The position numbers and the translations under genes were made by a program. Shown in pieces: positions 56,564 to 64,000 of a stretch of 64,000 nt of DNA. Source of the stretch: Clostridiaceae bacterium (GTDB lineage Bacteria > Bacillota > Clostridia > DSM-8532); the NCBI GenBank assembly GCA_012840245.1, contig DULR01000015.1, forward strand, positions 1 to 64,000, in the 5' to 3' direction. Positions within the stretch are counted from its first letter, which is position 1, and each line of letters starts with the position of its first letter. The notes below the pieces were generated by a model. It was not told where the DNA came from. It made no database searches and worked only from the letters and a program-made list of their open reading frames with translations.

Positions 56564-56591
56564 ACACCGGTATATTTATAATCATATGATA
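56564..56591 (+). promoter_or_regulatory. SigK-like promoter of the cupin gene
   Basis: AC at 56564-56565 and CATATGATA at 56583-56591 with a 17-bp spacer match AC-N17-CATANNNTA fully. It lies 36 bp before the start codon. Confidence 0.6.
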
Positions 56592-56626
56592 AAAGTGGAT
56601 AAGCATACGGAAGGGAATGGACTAAA

Positions 56627-57235
56627 TTGAACAATTACTATAATTCGTCATTTATCCCGTATTACGACGGACGGCAGAGATTTATCCCAAACAACACATA
56701 CTATGACATGCAGCAGATGTATAATCCCAATAACCCATATGGGTCCATGTATATAAATAATTACCCCTATGGAGTCAATGCTTCGCCGTCATATAATCCA
56801 ATGCCAAATCATTATGGGGATCCGATGGGTAATGCTGATTACGGGCCTGCTCCTTTTGCAGTAAATATCGAGCAGGCAGCAAAACAGAACGACAATTTCA
56901 GGACGGCCTTATGGACAGGAAAGCATCTGCAGGTAACATTGATGAGCATAAATGTCGGTGAAGATATAGGTTTGGAGATACACCCCGATCTGGACCAGTT
57001 TATACGCATCGAGCAAGGCCAGGGCCTTGTTCTGATGGGTGACAGAAAAGATAATCCGGATTTTCAGGCCTATGTCGGGGAAGGATCTGCTTTCATCATT
57101 CCCGCAGGCAAGTGGCATAACCTGATAAACACCGGCAATATACCCATCAAGCTGTACTCCATTTATGCTCCACCTCAGCATCCCCATGGAACAGTACACC
57201 GCTCAAAAGCCGAGGCCGAGGCAGCAGAGCATTAG
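56627..57235 (+). CDS. Cupin protein with an Asn/Tyr/Pro-rich N-terminus, probable spore coat protein
   Basis: 202 residues from a TTG start. Residues 1-75 are rich in Asn, Tyr, Pro and Met (YNPNNPYGSMYINNYPYG), as in many coat proteins. Residues about 90-190 form a cupin barrel with metal-type ligands in IGLEIHPDLDQFIRIEQG and AGKWHNLIN. AAGGGAATGG lies upstream with a long spacing, so the start is not sure. A SigK-like promoter and this composition suggest deposition in the coat. Confidence 0.85.
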   Translation: MNNYYNSSFIPYYDGRQRFIPNNTYYDMQQMYNPNNPYGSMYINNYPYGVNASPSYNPMPNHYGDPMGNADYGPAPFAVNIEQAAKQNDNFRTALWTGKHLQVTLMSINVGEDIGLEIHPDLDQFIRIEQGQGLVLMGDRKDNPDFQAYVGEGSAFIIPAGKWHNLINTGNIPIKLYSIYAPPQHPHGTVHRSKAEAEAAEH

Positions 57236-57255
57236 TATGACAGATGTATCAAATC

Positions 57256-57297
57256 AAAACAGACGGTCAGGCTTAAAAAGCTGTACCGTCTGTTTTT
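57256..57297. terminator. Bidirectional terminator between cupin and antiporter genes
   Basis: 12-bp stem AAAACAGACGGT / ACCGTCTGTTTT, extended by CAG / CTG inside, then TTTTTG on the plus strand and TTTTGATTTG on the minus strand. It lies between convergent stops at 57235 and 57318. Confidence 0.9.
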
Positions 57298-57317
57298 GCT
57301 TTATTCTTTGTTTATAA

Positions 57318-58493
57318 TCAATAAGCGCTTATTTCTCCGGCTTTCTCCAGACCTATTTTTGTGATTCCGGGACCTACAAGCTCATATATCAGGGTTGCGC
57401 ACAGGATCACGGCTCTTATGGTCGAACCATACTCAGGAAGCGTCTGGGCTGCTATCAATGAAAGTCCGATAGCTACACCGGCTTGCGGTATAAGTGTCAA
57501 TCCCAGATGCTTTCTGACTGTTTCCGGAGCTTTCATCAAGGCTGCTCCAAATGATGCGCCAGAAACCTTTCCGATAACTCTGACCACAACGTAGATCACA
57601 CCTATAAGACCTATTTCAGGCAATACGGTTATATTCAGCTCAGCTCCTGAGACTACAAAAAACATAAGGAATATGGGCGGAGTTATATTATCCACAAGCT
57701 TGAAGATGGACAGCGCCGAATCGCTCACATTCGCAAGCATCGCACCCATACACATGCACAGTAGCAATGGTGAAAGCCCCAGCATGGTTGCAAGCGCTGA
57801 ACCCAGGAAAACAAACCCTACGGTGATTATGGTCCTGTTGGAATCCTTCCTGAAGAAACGAAGCGGTACTTTGAAAAGAAAACCAAGTACAAAACCCAGA
57901 AGCACTGATCCGATTATTTCTATGAATGGCAGCGCCACCGACATGACCACAGAGTTCTGTCCAGGATGCAATAAGGTGTTCACAACTGCCATAGAGAATC
58001 CAAATGCTATCAGAGCAACGGCATCATCCAGCGCAACGACGCTTAAGAGAGTCTCGGTAAGCGGTCCTCTGGCTTTATACTGCTTTACGACCATTATCGT
58101 TGCCGCAGGCGCAGTTGCTGAAGCTATAGCGCCCAAAAGCAATGATATTTCTATACCGAAGCCAAACAGAACAAGAACTACCGTTACCAGAAAAGTAGCA
58201 GAAAGACCTTCAAAGGCTGCGATCACAACTGGTGCGATACCTACCTTTTTCAGATAAGACATCTTGAATTCAGATCCGATCGAAAAGGCTATGAACGCAA
58301 GAGCCATCTCAGATATGAGTTCGAATTCTGTAACGATATCCCTGGGAATCAGGTTCAATATGTAGGGACCTATCAGAAGCCCTGCTATCAAATATCCTGT
58401 TACATTGGGGAGCTTGATCAGTTTTACCGCACGGCCGAATATAAGCCCTGAAAAAAGTATCAGAGCCAGATAGAACAAAGTATTCACTGTCAT
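57318..58493 (-). CDS. CPA2-type cation:proton antiporter
   Basis: 391 residues, about 12 membrane helices, of the KefB/NapA-like CPA2 family: LPNVTGYLIAGLLIGPYIL near the start, and VALDDAVALIAFG with the paired acidic residues of the ion site. It lacks the C-terminal TrkA-N/RCK domain of KefB. It starts two bases after the PII-like gene, so the small protein may replace that domain as regulator. Exchanges Na+ or K+ for H+. Confidence 0.9.
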   Translation of the reverse strand: MTVNTLFYLALILFSGLIFGRAVKLIKLPNVTGYLIAGLLIGPYILNLIPRDIVTEFELISEMALAFIAFSIGSEFKMSYLKKVGIAPVVIAAFEGLSATFLVTVVLVLFGFGIEISLLLGAIASATAPAATIMVVKQYKARGPLTETLLSVVALDDAVALIAFGFSMAVVNTLLHPGQNSVVMSVALPFIEIIGSVLLGFVLGFLFKVPLRFFRKDSNRTIITVGFVFLGSALATMLGLSPLLLCMCMGAMLANVSDSALSIFKLVDNITPPIFLMFFVVSGAELNITVLPEIGLIGVIYVVVRVIGKVSGASFGAALMKAPETVRKHLGLTLIPQAGVAIGLSLIAAQTLPEYGSTIRAVILCATLIYELVGPGITKIGLEKAGEISAY

Positions 58494-58495
58494 GA

Positions 58496-58837
58496 TCAGA
58501 ATCCGACCCCCTCAGCAGAAAGAATCGGAAGTGTGAAGAGAATCGCCGTATCAGGCTGAGACAGATCGCCCACTACCTCCCGGGCAATTTTTCTCACAGT
58601 ATCGACCTGTTCGTCCTTAAGTACCATGAAGATAGTTTTGCTTTCTTTTCTCTCAAAATCGATCAGGTAACGCAAAGTTCCAAAGATAGGATAATCCTCG
58701 ATACGCTTGCCCAATTCTCTGACCATACCGGTGCTGGAAAGAATTGTCGCCCCGCATATGCCTTTGGCCATAAGAGCCTCGAGCAGATCGTCAAGCTTCT
58801 CGACCTTGTTCAATACCATCAATAAAAGCTGCATCAA
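58496..58837 (-). CDS. PII-like small regulatory protein
   Basis: 113 residues with a ferredoxin-like fold pattern of PII/PII-like proteins: MQLLLMVLNKVEKLDDLLEA, a loop GATILSSTGMV, and the C-terminal VGDLSQPDTAILFTLPI. It lacks the Tyr-uridylylation T-loop of true GlnB. Being cotranscribed two bases ahead of the antiporter, it is probably its nucleotide-sensing partner, as PII-like proteins act on other carriers (SbtB with SbtA). Inference. CGGAGATG precedes the start; M1 or M2 may be used. Confidence 0.8.
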   Translation of the reverse strand: MMQLLLMVLNKVEKLDDLLEALMAKGICGATILSSTGMVRELGKRIEDYPIFGTLRYLIDFERKESKTIFMVLKDEQVDTVRKIAREVVGDLSQPDTAILFTLPILSAEGVGF

Positions 58838-58911
58838 TTTTCATCTCCGTTTTATACTTCGATCAAGAGTAAAATCTTAAGGAAATAATAAAAGCTTTAT
58901 CACATTATTTT

Positions 58912-58940
58912 ATCCTAGTACTATGGAGTTGTGTTGTCAA
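58912..58940 (-). promoter_or_regulatory. SigA-type promoter of the PII-like/antiporter operon
   Basis: -35 TTGACA (58935-58940), 17-bp spacer, -10 TAGGAT (58912-58917). The leader is about 70 nt and shows no known riboswitch. Confidence 0.65.
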
Positions 58941-58944
58941 TATG

Positions 58945-59302
58945 GGTTTGTAACAGCTACCCTTGACGATACGGTCTATGTCCTGGTTTTGGAAAGCCCG
59001 TCAAAAAGGCAAAAATGCCTACCGACCGGGCAGATCCCACCATTCAGGTCATGGATGACAAACTGATCACTCTTGGCGGCTGGACTGACGGCACCACGTT
59101 ATCCGACGCAATTGAAACTTATGATCCTGCGACGGACACGTGGACAAAGGCAGGAAAACTGAAACAGCCCATGTGGTGCATGGCTTCGGCATATGTAAAT
59201 GGAAAGCTGTACCTTATAGGCGGAAAAACCACAGGATGGGCTGATGAAACCGGAGGTTACACTGATACCGTCACCGAACTGGAAATAGATTTTGATCCAT
59301 AG
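58945..59302 (+). pseudogene. 3' remnant of a Kelch-repeat gene with a frameshift
   Basis: From 59015 the frame reads KLITLGGWTDGTTLSDAIET, YDPATDTWTKAGKL and LYLIGGKTTG: one and a half Kelch blades and the end of the gene (TAG at 59300). Upstream, ATLDDTVYVL (about 58955-58985) continues the pattern in another frame, so there is an indel near 58985. No start signal. The stop is 12 bp from the convergent pyruvate kinase stop. Confidence 0.7.
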
Positions 59303-59314
59303 TGTCCACTACTG

Positions 59315-61063
59315 TTATTTGACCCCTGAATATACCGTACCGGTATTGGCATCCATTGTTACGGTTATCCCGCTCCTTAGAAGCTGGGTAGCGTGCTCGG
59401 CTCCGCAAATGACCGGTATATCAAGGCTTAGACCCACGATCGCGGCATGGGATGTGATATCACCTTTCTCGGTGATGATGCCCCTGGCCCTTTTCAGTAT
59501 GCTCATGAGCTTATTGGTGGTTTCGGGTATGACAAGTATCTCTCCGCCGTTGAAGTTCGTCAGGGCTTCTTCTTCATTCTTGCATACGCAGAGAGTTCCC
59601 ACCGCAGATTTTTGGGTGATCCCGATCCCTTTCAGAAGTATATTTCCCACAATATGGACCTTCAGGATATTTGTCATGCCAGGAATGCCCAGAGGCAACC
59701 CTGCCGTCAGCACCACCAGATCCCCGCTCTTTACCAGTCCGGTCTCCACAGCCTTTTCTACGGCATGCTCAAAAAGCTCATCACTGTTCTTTTTCTCTTC
59801 GAACAAAACAGGAACTACTCCCCAGGACATGGATAACTGCCGGCAGACCTTCTCGTTTGTGGTGCAGCCTATTATCGGACATGCGGGCCTGAATTTGGAA
59901 ATCATGCGCGCTGTGGTCCCCGATACCGTGAGGGTGATTATTGCCGCTGCATCCAGATCGTGAGCCGTTGTACAGGTGGCATGGCTGATGGCATTGGTTA
60001 CATTGCATGTTGTATCTGTAAGTTCAATCTGGTGAAATCTCTTTTTGTAATGAATGGCTGCCTCAGTGCTTTCGGCTATCTTTGCCATTGTCCTTACGCT
60101 TTCCACGGGATACTTTCCTATTGATGTCTCCCCGGACAGCATAATGGCGCTCGTTCCGTCATAAATGGCATTGGCTACGTCATTGATCTCTGCTCTGGTA
60201 GGTCTGGGTTTTGATATCATGGAGTCCAGCATCTGTGTTGCGGTGATGGATTTTTTACCGTGAAGCATTGCTTTCTTAATGAGCAGCTTCTGTATCCTGG
60301 GCAGCTCATTGAAGTCTATCTCCACTCCCATATCACCGCGAGCAACCATTATTCCGTCGCTGGCCATCAGGATCTCATCTGCATTTTCAACGCCTTCCCC
60401 ATTTTCTATTTTGGCTATGATTTGTATGTCCTGACCTCCGTTTTCCTCGAGAACCTTTTTGATTTCTATGATATCTGAAGCGCTTCTTGTAAAGGAGGCC
60501 GCTATATAGTCAAAATCATGTTTTATAGCGAACTTGATATCCTGTATATCCTTTTCGGTAAGGTACGGCATATCCAGCCTTATTCCAGGAACATTGAGGC
60601 TTTTTTTGTCCTTGATGACACCGCTGTTCATGACATCGCAAATAATATCGGTGTCGGTCACATCTGCGACCACCAGCTCCACAAGTCCGTCGTCAATAAG
60701 GATCCTTGTCCCCTTTTTAACACACCGGGGCAAATTTTTGTATGAAACTGATACCCTTTCTTTTGTGCCCTGAACATCTTCGGTAGTCAGTATAAACCTG
60801 TCACCGGCATTAAGTGATGCGCTTCCCTCTTCAAAGCAGCCAAGCCTGATTTCGGGGCCTTTAGTATCCAAAAGCAGAGCGACCGGCTTTCCAGCCTCTT
60901 TACGGACTTTTTTCAGAGCCTCAACACGTTTCATATGTTCCTCATGACTTCCGTGGGAAAAGTTGAGTCTGGCAACATCCATGCCTTCCTCTATGATTTT
61001 TCTTAATATTCTCTCATCCTCGACAGCAGGACCGAGAGTGCAGATTATTTTTGTTTTCCTCAT
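59315..61063 (-). CDS. pyk: Pyruvate kinase with C-terminal PEP-utilising domain
   Basis: 582 residues; phosphoenolpyruvate + ADP to pyruvate + ATP. Barrel motifs: ARLNFSHGSHEEH, IIAKIENGEGVEN with the catalytic Lys, GIMVARGDMGVEI and ITATQMLDSM. After the allosteric domain (about 345-470) there is an extra domain (about 485-582) with the swivelling-His motif GDITSHAAIVG, as in Bacillus and many clostridial enzymes. Monocistronic as far as can be seen. Confidence 0.96.
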   Translation of the reverse strand: MRKTKIICTLGPAVEDERILRKIIEEGMDVARLNFSHGSHEEHMKRVEALKKVRKEAGKPVALLLDTKGPEIRLGCFEEGSASLNAGDRFILTTEDVQGTKERVSVSYKNLPRCVKKGTRILIDDGLVELVVADVTDTDIICDVMNSGVIKDKKSLNVPGIRLDMPYLTEKDIQDIKFAIKHDFDYIAASFTRSASDIIEIKKVLEENGGQDIQIIAKIENGEGVENADEILMASDGIMVARGDMGVEIDFNELPRIQKLLIKKAMLHGKKSITATQMLDSMISKPRPTRAEINDVANAIYDGTSAIMLSGETSIGKYPVESVRTMAKIAESTEAAIHYKKRFHQIELTDTTCNVTNAISHATCTTAHDLDAAAIITLTVSGTTARMISKFRPACPIIGCTTNEKVCRQLSMSWGVVPVLFEEKKNSDELFEHAVEKAVETGLVKSGDLVVLTAGLPLGIPGMTNILKVHIVGNILLKGIGITQKSAVGTLCVCKNEEEALTNFNGGEILVIPETTNKLMSILKRARGIITEKGDITSHAAIVGLSLDIPVICGAEHATQLLRSGITVTMDANTGTVYSGVK

Positions 61064-61156
61064 TTTATATGGACCTTTCTATTTATGAAATCTATTATAT
61101 TTCTAATTAACTTTTAGATATTATCAAATATCAAAAGTAAAGTAAATTGGTAAAAA

Positions 61157-63388
61157 TCACTCTTCCTGCTTTAAAAGGCCGGCGATGTCCATGCGTTTTA
61201 TATAAAGTCTCAGCCGGTGATAACCCTCAATAACCGGCAGCAGGCATAAAATCGCTGCCCTTACCATAGATGATACACTAAAGCCCGAAGGGTATTCGAT
61301 TGTTGACGACGACAACTCATTCAGTAATATATCCGATGCGATGATACCGAATACAAGCCCCATAGCAAGGCCTGTGCAATATTTCCCCAGAAGATGACCG
61401 AACGCCGTATTTGTAAGCTGCCTTTCTGAAAAGCCCATGGCAGAAAGTATAAGTAAGTCTTCCTGTTTTGATCTGTAATAATTTTGACTTATGACAATAA
61501 CGATAAGCAAGGAAACCAACAGGCCTGCAAGCCTTATCAAAACCGACAAGGTCTCCACTCCTTTGAATTCCTGTTCAAAGGCTGCCTTCTGCTGAGCTTT
61601 ATCATATATGTAACTTACATTATCAAAAAGCCCCAAACCCCTGCGTGTTTCAGCTATATCCTCTGTCGTTATGTTTACCGCGTTGGATGCTCCGGAGGAT
61701 TGCAGGTATGTAGCTATTGTCTCAAGAGCAATGAAATCTGTAAAATCTGAATATTGGGCCGATATCGCTTTAACCATGCAGCTTCCGTTCATTTTATAGT
61801 CTTCATACAGGATCTCATACTCTATAATGTCTCCGGGAGTGGCATCAAGGTACCGTGCCGTGTTTGAGCTTAAAATCACCTGGTTTTCCTGAGGAAAAAG
61901 GCGTTTACCAGCCACGTCGTAAATATGCACCAGAGAACTGTCCGACGGAATCGCGCATACCATGCAGTTTTTCTTTTTGTCCCCTTTTTTTAGTACAACA
62001 GGATACCTTGCCATAGGCTCTGCCCTGATTATCTTCATGCCTGAAAGGGAGTCGGTTATCTCCTTATTGGTTCTGAAGCTGTCATAATAGACCTGGATAT
62101 CGTATGTATATCTTCTGTCGAACAGGTCACTGATTATTGAGTTTACAGAATCATTATAGCAAAATGAAACCAGCACCAATGCTGTTGAAACTGATATGCA
62201 GGCTATTGAACCCGAAAAGACCAGATTCCTTCTTTTTATGCCCCGGCCGGGATCAGTGAAGCGATTCCGGACAATCGCAGACGAAATAAGGACAAAAAGG
62301 CTGAGGTATATACACGCCTGAATATACCCTGCAAAAATTAATGACGGCACCCGATCCGGTATTCCGATATTACTCAGTACCTCGTTTGTAATGAGGTTTT
62401 TCAGCAAAGCCGCCGGAACGATACCCAGAGCAGCTCCTGAAAATACGCACAGCAAATGATACGATGCCTGTCCCAGCCAGACATAATGATAAGAAAACCC
62501 CATTGAAGCAAGAATATTTTCATTTTTGTAATCCTCCCTGGCAACGCTTCTGCCCGAAAGGATAATGACCAGCATTAATATGAGCAGAAAGATCCAGAAG
62601 AAGTAACGGGACAGCTTCTTTGTAAGATACAGCAATTCGGCTGCGTTGGCATAAACAGGCATTTGATCTGCCTTTGTTATTTTTACGATATCGTCGCCAA
62701 AAAGTTTCTCTGAATATGATATAAAAGTATCGGGATCCGCGCCGGGTTCGAGCTTTACCACCAGCTGAGTCAGATATTTCTGTTCCCCGAACAGGGCTTT
62801 AAAAGACTTAGTATCAGTAATAAAGTCGCAGAAACTTTGATCAGAGCAGCGCACGATGTCATTTATATAAACGCTCATAAAAGCCGGCATGGCAGAAACA
62901 CGACTGATAAAAACAGTTTTGTCGGTATCCTTTATACTGATGTATGTACCCAGAAACGAATTGTATCGGGCTTCGTAATGGAAACTGACCCCGGAACACA
63001 GCGTTCCTGCAGGTGCCGCAACTTTATTTACCGTAACAGTTTTGTACAGTTCCTTTTCGTCACAGCCCCAAAACCGCGCTGAGACGACATCCCCTTTTTC
63101 TGTCCTGATATTTGCATCGGTTTTATAGATGCATTCTGCAACGCTTATGCCCTCCAGAGCTTTTATATTGTCGATCAGATCGGTATTGTCATCTTTCAAT
63201 GTACAGATCAGATCTCCGGTCCCGCTTCTATCGCAAAAGACCTCAAAGGCATCATATGCCTCCCTGTATCCAAGAGACAGAGCGGTAAAGACAATACACC
63301 ATACAGCGCATGCGCATATGAGTACAGCCGTATAAATCCGCTTGTGCGTGAATAATGCAATTGCTCTCTTAAATGAGTAGTATAGCAT
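61157..63388 (-). CDS. FtsX/MacB-like ABC transporter permease (two-module)
   Basis: 743 residues with about eight helices: one near the start (17-38), a triple set near 255-365, one near 385-410 and a triple set at the C-terminus (about 620-720), with two large extracytoplasmic domains between. This duplicated FtsX layout is that of BceB/LolC-like or lipoprotein/peptide-type export permeases. It follows the ATPase gene by 29 bp on the same strand. Function may be export or antimicrobial-peptide defence; no sensor kinase is in the window. Confidence 0.85.
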   Translation of the reverse strand: MLYYSFKRAIALFTHKRIYTAVLICACAVWCIVFTALSLGYREAYDAFEVFCDRSGTGDLICTLKDDNTDLIDNIKALEGISVAECIYKTDANIRTEKGDVVSARFWGCDEKELYKTVTVNKVAAPAGTLCSGVSFHYEARYNSFLGTYISIKDTDKTVFISRVSAMPAFMSVYINDIVRCSDQSFCDFITDTKSFKALFGEQKYLTQLVVKLEPGADPDTFISYSEKLFGDDIVKITKADQMPVYANAAELLYLTKKLSRYFFWIFLLILMLVIILSGRSVAREDYKNENILASMGFSYHYVWLGQASYHLLCVFSGAALGIVPAALLKNLITNEVLSNIGIPDRVPSLIFAGYIQACIYLSLFVLISSAIVRNRFTDPGRGIKRRNLVFSGSIACISVSTALVLVSFCYNDSVNSIISDLFDRRYTYDIQVYYDSFRTNKEITDSLSGMKIIRAEPMARYPVVLKKGDKKKNCMVCAIPSDSSLVHIYDVAGKRLFPQENQVILSSNTARYLDATPGDIIEYEILYEDYKMNGSCMVKAISAQYSDFTDFIALETIATYLQSSGASNAVNITTEDIAETRRGLGLFDNVSYIYDKAQQKAAFEQEFKGVETLSVLIRLAGLLVSLLIVIVISQNYYRSKQEDLLILSAMGFSERQLTNTAFGHLLGKYCTGLAMGLVFGIIASDILLNELSSSTIEYPSGFSVSSMVRAAILCLLPVIEGYHRLRLYIKRMDIAGLLKQEE

Positions 63389-63417
63389 GATGTACCTTTT
63401 CCCTGCCTGGAAAGATT

Positions 63418-64000
63418 CTATTTAGCCTGCTCTGTCAAAATCCCGTCTTCGAGCCTGAAAATGCGGTCTGCGATCCTGCAGACGGCAATGTCGTGCGTAA
63501 CTATTATGGCTGTCTGTTTTATCTTCCTGGCAAGATCCGATATAAGGCTCATTATCTTAGCTCCAGATGATGCATCCAGAGCCCCCGTCGGCTCGTCGCA
63601 CAGAAGCAGTGCCGGTTTTTTTATCAGTGCGCGGGCTAAGGCTACCCTTTGCTGTTCGCCTCCGCTGAGCTGCCAGGGCATACTTTTCCTTTTATGGAGC
63701 ATTCCCACGCTCTCCAGCATGGATTCGGTCGTTATCGGGCTTGATACCAGCCTTCTGACTATCTCAACATTTTGGTAGACAGATAAGTCAGAAACCAGCG
63801 CGTACTGCTGAAACACGAACCCAACGTTATTTTTCCTGTATTCCACAAGGCTTTTGTAATCCCATGAAAGCAAATTCCCGTCGAAAATAACTTCACCCTC
63901 ATCAGGGCAGTCAATACCACCCAGGATATTAAGCAAGGTCGTTTTGCCCGAGCCACTGGGTCCCAAAACTGCGATGATCTCACCTTTATTGACCGTAAAA
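63418..64000 (-). CDS. ABC transporter ATPase, cut by the window end
   Basis: At least 193 residues are visible; the frame stays open past position 64000, so the N-terminus is outside. Walker [11 protein letters not shown]-loop FVFQQYAL, signature LSGGEQQR, Walker [13 protein letters not shown] and H-loop VTHDIAV place it in the LolD/MacB/BceA group. It pairs with the permease at 61157-63388. Confidence 0.92.
   Translation of the reverse strand, partial: FTVNKGEIIAVLGPSGSGKTTLLNILGGIDCPDEGEVIFDGNLLSWDYKSLVEYRKNNVGFVFQQYALVSDLSVYQNVEIVRRLVSSPITTESMLESVGMLHKRKSMPWQLSGGEQQRVALARALIKKPALLLCDEPTGALDASSGAKIMSLISDLARKIKQTAIIVTHDIAVCRIADRIFRLEDGILTEQAK

Overview
The window looks like a chromosomal segment of an anaerobic, spore-forming Firmicute of the Clostridia type. 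Sporulation and germination genes (a GerA-family germination protein, a Tgl-like coat transglutaminase, a coat-like cupin with a SigK-like promoter), split glycine-decarboxylase genes, M-box, tandem glycine and ydaO/c-di-AMP riboswitches, strong Shine-Dalgarno sites and many glycosidases all fit. No species can be named from the sequence alone. I see no prophage, insertion sequence with a transposase, CRISPR array or rRNA.

Layout. 0-7.7 kb: a CorA-type Mg channel under an M-box riboswitch, a soluble sugar-binding-domain/GGDEF-like signalling protein, and a heterodimeric ABC exporter preceded by a 35-codon ORF. 7.7-20.8 kb (all minus strand): dihydrolipoyl dehydrogenase, a three-gene MacB-like ABC system with an exported repeat protein, lipoate ligase, gcvT-gcvH-gcvPA-gcvPB under a tandem glycine riboswitch, and an SH3b-NlpC/P60 wall hydrolase under a c-di-AMP riboswitch. 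21.2-28.7 kb: an initiator-tRNA gene with one extra base in its T arm, followed by a zone of decay: a deleted ECF sigma/anti-sigma pair, a broken copy of a DUF1848 gene, a simple ABC transporter, the intact DUF1848 gene, and a chimaera of a truncated S41 peptidase and a truncated EAL domain. 28.8-38.2 kb: HD-domain protein, murD, an AraC regulator divergent from a four-gene operon (two TIM-barrel isomerase/epimerase-like proteins, two Gfo/Idh/MocA oxidoreductases), murI and tgl. 38.4-50.2 kb: DUF819 membrane protein, a secreted BsuPI-like protein, then an alpha/beta-glycoside cluster (GH13, GPH symporter, GH36, GH1) and the GerA-like gene. 50.5-56.1 kb: two tandem GH65 phosphorylase-type genes and a convergent LacI regulator with matching operators. 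56.3-64 kb: a nitroreductase remnant, the cupin gene, a PII-like protein with a cation/proton antiporter, a Kelch remnant, pyruvate kinase and a MacB/FtsX-type ABC transporter cut by the window edge.

How the genes work together. GcvT/H/PA/PB, LplA and Lpd make a full glycine cleavage system with its own lipoylation and reoxidation, switched on by glycine. Four blocks handle carbohydrate (GH36/GPH/GH13/GH1; tandem GH65 with LacI; the isomerase/oxidoreductase operon with AraC; pyruvate kinase). MurD, MurI and the NlpC/P60 protein serve the wall.

The most unusual signal is a family of short palindromic units with a GGGGACGG core, placed at the 3' ends of genes, often supplying the stop codon and in one case coding the C-terminus. 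Each unit keeps the core but has its own complementary arms. A second dispersed inverted repeat (TCATTCTGAGCGAAG type) lies in the same gaps.
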